From: Ligula intestinalis
Taxonomy: Eukaryota; Platyhelminthes; Cestoda; Diphyllobothriidea; Diphyllobothriidae
Direction of reading: 5' to 3'
DNA: 64,000 bases
Assembly: GCA_036362985.1 (NCBI GenBank)
Contig: JAYGXS010000008.1
Coordinates: forward strand, 15,413,100-15,477,099
Every line of letters starts with the position of its first letter. Positions within the stretch are counted from its first letter, which is position 1. Below, piece after piece: positions 35,501-47,500 of the stretch. Both the position numbers and the translations under genes were made by a program. Under the pieces are notes generated by a model. It made no database searches and was not told where the DNA came from. It saw nothing but the letters and a program-made list of their open reading frames with translations.

Positions 35501-38500
35501 AAACTTCTCGATTGTACATTTAAACCCCCACCTATTATATTCATACAGCTAACCTACAACATTTACTTATTCTTTTTAAGTAATTTTGGTGACAAAGCCC
35601 CTATTTCTGCTAAAAAAATAATTTAATCATTTCCATGCATCTACCTGAATTTAGGTCGTAGAGGTCTTCACACAAGAGAGTACCACGAACTATGCACCGC
35701 TCAATATGAAATCCTACCTCTGTGCAGGCCAAAGTAAAAACTTCGCATGGGAGCTTTCTTTATCCTAATTAAGTTTGCAAATAGTAATGGTATAATGGAT
35801 GATCGTGATCTATGCTTATCAGCATTTCAAGACGACTTTGGTTATTGCGCCTTCCTGAACAGAAATCGTTTGTCTTTATGGGAGGTACATCGTTGTCCGC
35901 AAATTGCAAATGAAAAGGTCTCGCCAAAATTTAGTTACCAGTGTAAGGATCTACACAAACCATGAAGTACTTTTATCGCATGAGTGATAGAAAGCAACAT
36001 ATTGACTTGGACCGTAGGCAGCAATCAACTTTACAGTAGGCAAATTGAAAGACTTTATTGAAAAGCAGCCTTTTTCCTTATAACGCACTTTATAGTACTC
36101 TTTTGATCAGTTACAGTAGCTAATCTACTTAATGAAATCCAGGGTTTTTAAAAGAAAATCACTGGTTTACAAAAACAGCTGCATTTGCGTTTCACAAAGT
36201 CGTACAGCAGGAAAATAAGCATCTTAATAAAAATAAAATACACTGTAGCTTATCAAGTAATATGGAAATTAGAGCGTCAGACCATTTTTCGCCTTGGCCT
36301 GAAAATTAGGCATAAATCTGTTGCTGATGCTAAAAGCAAACGCTTTTCTGAATATACTGCAGGTGTTTTTGGTATATTTACACCCAGACATAATTTTAAG
36401 ATTGCAAATGCACAATAGTATGGAGAATATATACATACCAACTGAGAATCATTTGCTCGCATTTCGCGGTTATTCACATAAATGCTTGTTTACGGTATAG
36501 TAAAACAGACTATAGTGGGCTACTTTCATGACATAAAACCCAGTAGGTTTAAAAAGCACAATAGTTGAAACAGAATCCACTCTCCCTTTCCCGAAAACAA
36601 TGCCATTTGTCCAACTTACATTTACCTGCTTTTCATGAAGGTAAAACGAAAGTTTTCGTTCTCTGAAAAGATGTAGTTAAAACTTTTCCACTTATATTTA
36701 GGTTACTTTATATCACAACACACATAATCACGTAGTTTTTGTCTGCAGCTATTAATAGCATAGGAGATTTCCTAGCTATCAAGAAGCTTTGGATTTTGCG
36801 AAATTTCGCACCTTTTTCGCTTCAACGTAATAACCTAAACTGAACTCTTTCCTGTGAACCAAAAATTTCCACCTCAAGTCAATTTGGTGAACCAAATAAA
36901 CAATGTCAAATATATGTTATATCACACCCTTAAGTTTAGATGTAAACCTGTAACGAGTTAAGCGGTCTACTGTACGGCTGCGATTTGTGCTTTGCGCCTT
37001 AAGCTTGCGTCCTAGTAGGCAAGCGAATGGTGACGCTGTGTGATAGATAAAGACGTACGAACATGTAAAAGGGGGCTCGAATGGCTAGTTCTGACCTGTT
37101 AGTCGGGCTAATGAAATCTGAGATTAGGTATGATCGACTGGTACTGGCTAGTCAGTGGGTATACGATCAGTGCACCGAAATGCACCAATTGCTTGACAAA
37201 CTTACTGAAACAGTTTTGATTGGTGCTTCTACGTCTCGTCCATTCCCGTTCGCTAAAATTTCTCTCTAGCCGTGTTCATCGTTATCTAACGTACTTTTAG
37301 TAGGAGAGTTAGTGACGAGGATTTAAATAGAACTATCTGCAGCTCAAGGAAGTTAGTGATACCCTACAATTTCGTGACCTCTTATGTAACTGCACACGGT
37401 TCTTGTGTATTGAGATGATAAAACAAACTGTCCAATTAAGTAACGATTTAGAATACTGAATTGTGATAAATAAATACAGCATGAGCCGTTGGTCTTAAAT
37501 GTGGATGCACATAGTGAGATGAAAAAGGAAGAAGAAAAACATTTTTCGAAGAAAAGCCGTTCATTTTACAATGAAAGTCTGTTAAGTCTGTCCACGGTTC
37601 GAGTCCGACGATATATATCGCGTGCTCTACAGACTGGTGGTCAACGCACGATGACTTAGTGTGTGGATTCATTATAAATAGTAGTAGGTTTGCTTTGCAT
37701 ATATGTCCTCGATATCAAGACAGAACCAGGTGCAAACTCTACGCCTAAGCCTACCACCACGGCCTTTTGGTCACACCAAACACCTGAATGGAATTGTAAC
37801 ACGCCATAAAAACAATGGAAGCGGTGGCATAGATCCTAGTTCACACAGCCTGCGCGTCTGCAGCCCCCATCATACACCATCTGGGCACAGTCTATACTTG
37901 GCAGGAATTTGCATTAACACAACCCGGCCCTTGTTAGGAATTCACTAAAGGCCACATTGAGAAGGAACCACTGCAGCCTGCCTCTTAGTCTGTCAGTCAG
38001 CCCCTCCACACGAACACACACTTGGCTGACTGCGGGGTCAGCGTTACCCCTCCAATTGGCAACCTCCTAAGCCACGGCTTTAAGCACCCCCTAACTGAAC
38101 AGGTACTCGTTCACATACCTACTTTGTGGGTCCTTATTCAGAAACCATATACAAGCATGTGCTTATTAAAGTACATGCATGCATGCATGCATACATGCAT
38201 ATACGCATGAAAAGGGGAAGAAATTCTTCGGAAAAGTCAAGTTGCACTTGCGAATTTTTGATCTGGTGACACCAACCCGTCATCCGACGAAGTAAGAAGG
38301 AATTGAACAAGTAAAAAGGTCACACTAGTACACATAAACACGTCCCCCACTCACACTCCAGTTGTCCAGCTGTCCCATCACCTTAAACTGTCTAGTGCGA
38401 TCTTTTACTTTCTCACGTCCTTTAGTTTTCTTTTGCCGGCGGGCTGTGTCACACAGTTCGAAAGTTTTCAAGTACAAATTAATTTTTCAGGATGAACTTT

Positions 38501-41500
38501 TCCCTTTTTTCCATTACATCGCTCGACCTTCATACCACCTCTCATCTACATATATATCTACTCTCTCTAACCAGCTGTTTATACCGTGAACTCCTAGGAG
38601 ATCCTGAAGAAGCATCCGGAAATCAAGAAGTTGATGGGTTGCGATCCCACCATTACCTACTACGTCCTCATCGAAGTGTTCATCCAGCTGGGTCTGGCCG
38701 TTGCAATCTCAGTTTACAAGCCCGACTGGCTGACGTGGTTCTTAGTTACCTACATCGTTGGTGGTACCATCAACCACTCACTGGCCGCAGCAATTCATGA
38801 AATCGGGCACAACCTTGCCTTTGGACACAACCGCGGGAACGCTAATCGCCTCCTCTCATTGGTCGCTAATCTGCCCATGGTGGTTCCTGTGTCCATCAGC
38901 TATCGAAAGTATCACCACGAACATCATAGGTGAGGCTGGAGCCAAAGAATATTTTAAATTTTTCATGAACCAATCAGAACTGTAGGCCTATTCGTTTTTG
39001 TACTGTAACTTAACTCATGACTCCAAATTACTGAAGATCGTGCGAAATGTCAGTGGACGGCTACATGGGCGTGTACGCGAATTAGCAAACAATGAATGTC
39101 CAAAGGCCGATTTAGGTAACCAATATGTTTAAAGCATCAACAATTAAATAGGGGGAACTTAGGGGCTGATGAGGCCAGGTGGAGGGTGAACAGCGAGTGA
39201 AAACAATGTGCACAATATCAAATTTATTAGACACGTTATGACCCGGGGAAAAACCACAACAAGCTAATTAGACTTTGATTTTTGAGTGGCATGACTTAAA
39301 CTGGCCGTGTCTGCGCGAACCACAACATAAAGGGTTCCTGCTGAGCACACCTGGCCTAACATATTCAAGCCTGATTTCTTGAAAGTTCGTAAGAAGACAT
39401 CTTTTTATGGTAAAATGAAACACAAGCTGGCCTTTTCCTACCTTTTCTGAGTATTTCAATACCTTAAAAGAAGAAGCAATATGTGATATCATTAACGTAA
39501 TTAATTATTGTTTGCTATTTAATATGTAACCTTTGGCAATGAAGGTGTTATGAGTGGGGGTAAATTTGGACAAAGAGGACGCCAAACAAAGTCAAACCCG
39601 ATCCACTCTGTTCGTTAGTGTTAGTTTTCATTGCTGTGTTAGTAGTGTCACACAGTTACTTATCTGTTGGCTGAACAGCTAGTGGCTTTTACGTCACGCC
39701 TAGTACAATGCGTAAGCTAATTCCTAGGTGACCTGATCCTCTTTTTTATGAATCCTCGAAGGAAACAGGAACAAGGCGGGTCCTGCATCTCATTGTGCAA
39801 ATACTGTGGCTTCGTAGTGGTCAACGCTAGGAAAGTTGCCAGTTGACCCGATAAATTGGTTCACCTACGGCTACAAAAAAACTATCCTGCGGCTCTACTA
39901 GCTAGAAAAAATTTTTTCACTCTACGGGACACCATAAATAGGCTAAGCGTTAGGTCGGTGAGTAATATGATCGGGTATTACATGCTGATCTATCCATGGT
40001 CCCCTGAGTGGGCTGGCATCCTAGGCACAGTTTCCCTGCGAGAGGGGTACTTGAAGATCAGTATTAAATATCCGTCATTCTTGTATAGGCTGACCAGAAT
40101 CAGCTTACACCTTTTTATAACTCCCGAAAAGTGTTGTGCGTAGAGAGGATCGTACATTCCTCCGTAGCATTAAGCAGATATCATAGAGTGCAAAGATTCG
40201 GAACATTTAAGATGTACACTTCACAGTCTATGAAACTCTCAAAATTAACACTAGTTTAAAAACCAAAGAGCCTTTACTTGGAGTATAATATTTTTAGAAG
40301 AGGGGCTTTTGTAGTAAATGAGTACAAAAAGGGGTGTTTTGTGAACTTTTTATGGAACATATATCTAACTTTAAGAGAACACCACAAACCAATATAAAGT
40401 TATGCATGCTACTTAAATTTTCATTTGGAAGCGAGTCGAAGCGGTTGAAAGGGTGTGCATTCTGGCATAGATGAAATATTACTGGATTGTTCCACATAAT
40501 GTTACATACACCATTTAAGTAATACTTCTTAAGAGTAACCACATTTAAGGTAAATTTGCGGAGACTGATCGTCAAATTTACTTAATAATCCTTTCCCAAG
40601 TGAAAGGTGCACATGTTTTTCTGGCATCATTCAATTCCCACTTTGTCTTGCTTTCGGCGTGGATGATTATCGTCCTGGAGCCGTTTCATAGATCTGGATA
40701 GCCTCTCGTGATAATATGTCACCCATCTTACAGCCAGCTTATGCTCAGGTATGCGCAGTTGAATCCTAGGCCTCCAAGCCGATGATATTGCGCTGTTGGC
40801 GTCAAACTTTAATGGTCTACAGTCAGTAGTGTCGCGGTCAAATGAGATCGCTATGTCGGTAGGCATGTCCATAACTTCCGGAAAGACGAAGTTGTTCTCG
40901 AGCTGCATCCCTGACCAGGAAAAGGCACCCCTGGGGACTAATGGCCATCAACTTGAAGAAGTAGACAGCTTTAAATACGTCGGGGCGAGGCTGCTACCGA
41001 ATGGGCAGAGCAAGGACGACATTGTCTCCCGTATCGATGCTGCTCGCTGGGTTTTCTCAATCCTTCGAAAGCGCCTATGGATCCGACGTGCCATCTCCAT
41101 CGCCACGAAGATTCCTGTAAACCGTGCATCCATCCGGTCAGTCCTCCTCTATGGATGTGAATGCTGGGCTGTGCGCGCTTAAGATGAGCGAAGACTGGAG
41201 GTGTTTGACCACCGGTGTTTGAGGACGATCCTGCGAGTAAAGTATATTGACTTCATCTCAAATGAGACAGTCCACATCCGCTGCGATCGTATCACGAGGA
41301 TGTCTCAAGCCATTCAAGAAAGGCAACTGAGGTCGTTTGGACACGTTCTCCGTCGTCTGCTGCCCTCGACCCGGCACCGCAGCCCACCTGGAAACGTCGA
41401 AGAGGAGGGTAACTGAAGACTTGGCTAGACACCGTCCGTCAAGACATGAAAGCAGTTCTTTCGGTGAGCTGTCGTCATGCTCTGCCGTTGAAAACTATTA

Positions 41501-44500
41501 AACCTACAAAATAGACAGTTTACAACGTCTTTAGAGCAACAAAATCTCACCGGACCCTTGTTTTGCAGCAAGAGATCTCAAACAACTCAAGACCTGAGGG
41601 CGCCGGAAAAAATACGTGCCTCTACCATGCGGAAAACCGTGATCAAGTCAATTACGCCTACACCGACGGAGCTCTGTTCGAAGAAAATGCAGAACCGAGC
41701 CCTGGAAATTGCGCTCTATAGAGTTGGGTGTGTCGGTGGCAGATCGCGTAAGCTAGCAGCCCTTAGATCAAACCTGGTGAGAATACACCTGTGGGTGGAT
41801 TAGGGAGTGGGGCGGAAGGACAGCTAGATAACGATAATTATGGCATACGACATCGGCATTAACGCCGCTTTGACTCACTGAAGGCGAATGTTGGCTTTAT
41901 TTCTTTTGTATGTCGTTTGCATTATTAGATAGTAAGCGGTACGACACGCCTGTCTGAGTGGAACTGTCGACTGCAAAAACTAATGTTTTCCGGGTCTTCG
42001 CAAAGTTTAACCGAGATGCTGGCAGGTTTCCTCGATGAGGAAGCATTGTTCAAATAGTATATGTAACAAATAACATTATGCAAAAGTATCTAATATTATT
42101 TTAGATTTGTCAGGGTGCACATGGTAAAACATGAATACTTAAGTAGGATGCATTTGTTGCTATTTGTCTACGGTGCTCTTATAAATTCAGATGAACAGTA
42201 AATTCTCTATCTCATGAAATTTCAGCTGAAATTCTGAAAAGTGCTTTTGATTCAAATATATTTAAAATTAATTCACACGATCTAGTGACCATCTTTGCAC
42301 CACCATCAGGCTGCGGAACACATGGCGGACGTCGTTGGAATTAACTGTCGAAACACCCAGATTTTTAATCCGAAAAACTGACAACAATTCATGCCTGAGC
42401 GCGTACATCCTTTGATCCAGGCTAGCGGATCGATAAGTCCCCTATCGAATAATAGCATCCCAGAAACTGCAAAAAAACTAAGCAGATACATGCATACTAA
42501 GCATGGTGCCTCATGAATACGCACTTTGTTCAAAAGTGCATGCAACATGTAAGCTCAGTAGCGAGGCGAATGTGGTGTGCTCCTAGGCATGCCGCTGTAG
42601 GAGAATGTCGACCAGCAGTGACGAGAAAAGCCAGTTTTTTGAAGTATTTAATATGCATGTGGGGATTGGAACTAAGGCGTGAACTTGCATTGGTCATTCA
42701 CCATGGATAGCAGTTGGACTAGTTTCCAGTAGGATTTCCTGAATGGCAAACATCACTCCACCTACGGGATTCATTGTACAAGGGAACTGAAAGCGTGGAG
42801 CACGCCAGGAGTCATATAGTTGCGTGATAACTGCGCAATAAGCGCAGAAGTAAAGCCGCTAACGTTTGACCTCCCGAAACTAAAAACCCAAGTGAGAAAT
42901 TTGTGGAAAGGACAAAAAAGGTTGAGAAGGAAGCCTACAGACAAAAAAATTGAATCAGGGAAGTGTTTGGATTGCCGAAAACCGCACGCACTTAAAAGTT
43001 TACAGTTAATCTTACTTGTTGAAGCCCCCCTAGAGGTGGCCATATCAGGAACTCTTAGTCTGGTTTACTGCATTACATCGCCCCTCTTAATCAACAATAG
43101 GGCAGTAAAATAATGCTCTTATTCATTTGACACTTTATTTTCAAAAATCCCTATTTATAAACTGTCATCTGAATATATTCACGCTCAAATGTCGGCTGCG
43201 TATTTATTAGTAGTGAGCGTTTGGTGTAGCTTCGGATAATTCATGTAACGCACTTGTGAAAACCTCGGTGGCAGCCGAGTCCACCACGCAATCAGTGGGT
43301 TAGGCTTTACACCAGCCAACACCCTAGCCAACTGCGTTGCATGGCCCCCATCGGTGGCCGTAAGTTTAATCATCCACTCAGCCTAAGTAAGAACTAAACC
43401 TAACTAAAAAAAAACTGTGAAGAGATAAGTTGTTAGCTATGTTATAGTAAACTATGGCGTTGACTAAAAGGAACATTTTCCGAGTTCGTTTAGTAAAATA
43501 AGCCAGCATCGGTCACGGTTGCTGAGTTTGTGATCACCCTTGAAAGGAATTCTTTTTCCAACTTCAATTTAAGGAAAACCAGATGTATTCAGGAGGAGTT
43601 TCCTCCGAACATATGAGGTAATCATAAGGAATTCATCCAAACTCTCATACATTCATCACAAAATTTGCCTTGCTGAATGTCTGGAAAATGCGATTCAGGT
43701 GCCAGTTATATTTCTATTGTCAATTAAAACATTTAAAACGGTCGCTAGGAAGTTAACTTTCAGAACTGAGCAAACGTGGGAGAAGTCCGTCAGACCTTGT
43801 TACTGTCAATTCAACCGAAAATGTGAGATTTAGGTAGTTATTGAGAAGAAGCAGTTGCGATCACTGGAACAATGCATTTTTTCACCTGACGATTCGGATT
43901 ATGTTGCAAATTCATCATCAGAAACAATAACAGAGACGAGTAATTAATGCGCAGGGAGTTGCAGTAATCATCGGATGCAGTCTCTGTGCCACTGCACACT
44001 TGTGACAGTTAGCGGCTTCAGCCTAACGAGGATAGTTGCCTCAGTAGTGCTTTAAAACACCCCCCCTCCAGTTCATAAGCAAGTGCTGAGGCTGAGTTTC
44101 ACCTGAGAGATTTGTCACTTGGAGAACGCGCAGGTGAAAGCGTCGCTAGTTTTTAAGATTGTTTGTGCATAAGTGTTGCCATGGTGAAGTAGTCCATCTT
44201 CCCATCGCCAAAATGTGGGTCTGTTTTTTTCTGTCTCAAACAAATGTGACAGCATTTGCAGATAGAAATGTTGTTGGCCTGGCATGCCACAAATCACAAA
44301 GTCAACGTAGAAGACTGTTTCATGTCCAAAAACCAGACTATCACCAACGTATTGCATTTCTGTTATTCTCCATGCGAAATCACCGAGAGCGTTGTGGAGT
44401 GGAAGTTTGATAAAACAACAACTCTGTCCGTTGTGATGTTTCCACATGAACGGTACTTCATCAGCTAAGCAGGAAGAGTGCTTGTTAAACTTACCTAGCG

Positions 44501-47500
44501 GGAGAGGGCAGCACTGCCAACCGAAACTAAAAGACTCAATGCCGTGTCAGGAAACATCGGGGTTTGTCTGGAGGATTGGCACAGTTGCGGACAGAGCAAG
44601 TACGTCAGAGAAACCGGAAGACTTCTTAAAGTGCGAATTGCCGAACACGAGGCAGCAGAGCTGAGAAATGATGCCAATGCTCAAGTGGCGTAGACTCCTC
44701 GTGAGACCAAAACACATTTTACAGTTTGACCGCTTTTGCGTTTGGCACGTGATTATAACTACGAGGTACCGGTATAGAATGCCGGCCCACTAGGACCTAC
44801 TCGTCATATGCGTGTATCTGAGGTGAGAAAAATAGAGTGTCAAACGCATGGCACGCTCTGCCTGTAAATATCACCGCCTTCCCATCCACAGACCGCTTGA
44901 CCAGAACAACCAAAGGTACCCACATGCAATCAAAACCGAACACATTCCGCTCGTTGTATCCTCCAAAACTTTAAGGACTACCAAAATATACTACTTTCTG
45001 AGTTTCAGTAAGAATTCTATATCATTATCGTTAATGATACCGACCGAAGACGAAATATCGGTGACCATATTCTAGTTGTTTTGCACATACCTATAATTTC
45101 CTCCAAGCCATAAAAACGGGACTAATTACCACGCGTCCTAGCCTTACCGTGCGATTGCTTGAAAAACGGTGAATATGGAGAGGAAGTAAAAGCTACGATT
45201 TCGTCCCATTCAGGACATATGTACGGTCGGTATAGCGTTCCCCAAATCTGCGCTGAGTTTAAGCTTACGACTACCGATGGGGGCCATGCAACTCAGTTGG
45301 CTAGGGCATTGGCTGTTGTAAAGCCTAACCCACTGCTGGCGTGGTGGACTCACTTGCTCACGTTCGACAGATGACACTTACGCAGGTTTATCTAGGACAA
45401 CTATACTAGATAGTACATTCCGTAGTCTTAGAGAGAACTCTGATGAGGCAATGCACTTCGTCATCGAGGTCCCGCCTCTTTATGAGTTCTGACAGGAAAA
45501 GCATCTCAACTCTCAATCGCATCTTCCTAATTTATGGTTTATTGTGGCTTGCGGAATTTTGCGGATAATGCGCCGGAAGTCCATGTTATTTTGAATTATT
45601 TTGGCAAGTAATTTATTTAAAGTGGATAATGAGAGCTAATCCCTTTGTCGCACGAATGAATCAGAGTCTGCCCTCCAGAGTGACTTTTCTATGCAATCGG
45701 GTATTCTGATAACTGGTTTCACCCTCAGATACTCCAGAACGGTGACAATTAAGTCAGGCAAACCGAAATCTTTTCTTACGGAAAAATTAAATTTCCACTG
45801 TATTTTTGCTAGTGGTAATGTTAATATTGTTAAATTATAAAGGTGGCTTGGGCATGAGGATCTGGACACAGACATCCCGATGCGAATAGAGGTTGCTCTT
45901 TTCAAATCTCCAGCATCGCGCGCTGCCTGGCTCCTTCTCAATCCTCTACTTTATACACTGCGACCTTTCTTCAAGGCCCCTCGTCCGCTGAATGTGTGGG
46001 AAATCATCAACGTTCTTACCCAGCTAGCCTTTGGATACGCCGTTTGGCGATGGCTGGGTCCCTATGCTTTCATGTATCTCTTCTTCAGTACATTTTTCGG
46101 CTTCGGTCTCCATCCAATGGCTGCACATGTGATTAGTGAGCACTACCTGTTTGCCGACAATCTGGCTACGCATTCCTACTACGGTTCAATGAACTTTCTG
46201 CTGTACAACCTGGGCTATCACGTTGAACATCACGATTTCCCCTACGTGCCATTCAGTAGGCTGCCGGAGCTGAAGAAACTCGCGCCGGAATACTACAACC
46301 ACCTGCCGTACCATTCCTCCATGTGCAAGGCAAGTTAAAGTCGCCTATACTACATAAATAATTATTGACGAGCTAATAAATTTTGTACTTAATGCTTATT
46401 GTACCGTACAGTAGTACAGATATAAAGGAAAACTCTAAACTTGTAAAAAACGGTGTCTGGGATCCTAATGGCACAAAGCTCAAAGAACGCAGGTTTAGCT
46501 ATAGGTATGATAGAGGCCAGGCTGAAACGAGTAGAGGTAGCCGAAGTTGGGGGTATATCTATCACGACGGTCAAGTATTAATGGTCAAAGTACAAGTGGA
46601 CATGTACCTTCACAAGGCAGGAGAACTCTGGAAGGCCAAACATTGAAAAGAAAATTAGAAAGATTATTATTGTAAAACCAAAGTGTAAGAAAAATCAAGT
46701 GCAAAATGCAAGAATGCTCATCAAAAAAAAGAGAAAGTTAAACGTCTGAGGGGTTCTGAGTCTGGTGTGCATATTTATTTGCATGAAAATTTGGGCGTTA
46801 CCGCCTATCACAGACGGGTAATCCCCCAGACTAACAGAAAAAGATTGCAAGGATAGGATGGCCTCCTGTAAGCTGGTCAGAAGGTTGAGTGTAGACGACT
46901 GAAAACAAGTCGTCATTTTTGTCTAGATTTCGTCGACCCTTACTTCTTGTGAAGTAGCCTCCAGTGAAGCTACTTTGAGTGCATAAAGATAAAAACTCCA
47001 AATCTTAACACAAAAGAAGTGCACTCAACAGAATCGAGAAATCCGTGATTGCAAAGTACAAGCACTGTGGGCGGGATTGCTGGAGTATTAGCAATCCAGC
47101 ATGAAGGTAAAATTCACTATTTGCTCCTTCAGATTTTTTCTCCTAATTCAAGGTGGCTATCAAGACCTATCTAAAGCACGAGTTCACTACCTCCCAGTTT
47201 CACATATTTTGTAAAATGGCGCTTAATCTACTGACTTAAAGGCAGGCACAAGTTTTCTCCGAAAGTGCTATATCAGTGTGTATGATACTGCACACTATGA
47301 AATGATGTTTTAGCCATCTATATCCCACAAAATAGGTTCAGTACCGTTGACTTGTAAACAGATTAGTTAATATTGAGGCTACTGCTAATGTTCACGTTCT
47401 CACGAGTGGGAGACTCCAAAAAAAAGGGGCGCTCACCGATCGTTTACAGAACTCACTCCTTCCCTTGTGCTATGGAGCTTACCTCGAGCCCTGCCAGTAG

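Larger units (their letters stand above)
29523..38597 (+). other. DEGS intron 1 (about 9.1 kb), repeat-filled
   Basis: It begins with gtaagt and ends with ctcctag. Recognisable content: a minus-strand PLE 3' fragment (29840-30300) with an inverted copy of its tail (30375-30455), a second PLE tail with inverted ends (31690-32240), dispersed repeat copies at about 32775-33060, 33300-33560, 33860-33990 and 37700-38110, a 22-G run at 35305-35326 and an ATGC-type microsatellite at 38172-38209. I see no further conserved exon. Short ORFs such as 35300-35626 and 36185-36418 have no recognisable motif. Confidence 0.8.
38930..45842 (+). other. DEGS intron 2 (about 6.9 kb), repeat-filled
   Basis: It begins with gtgagg. 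It contains a 5'-truncated RTE-like LINE (40777-41500, + strand), two tRNA-like SINE copies in opposite orientation (43255-43385 and 45250-45370), and PLE remnants (about 43870-44110 and 44555-44700). In 38990-40600 and 41500-43250 I see nothing I can name. Confidence 0.8.

Noticed and set aside
35300..35626. Poly-glycine ORF
   Set aside because: The glycine run is the 22-G homopolymer; the rest has no motif and lies within an intron.
38172..38209. CRISPR-like or regulatory repeat
   Set aside because: It is a plain ATGC microsatellite with no spacers, in a eukaryotic intron.
44115..44447. 110-codon minus-strand ORF beside PLE fragments
   Set aside because: Considered as a further PLE coding piece, but I could not match any PLE block to it on either strand.
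43185..45374. Two ORFs with similar proteins (43185-43373 minus and 45159-45374 plus), a possible gene pair
   Set aside because: The shared peptide comes from the tRNA-like SINE core present in both places.
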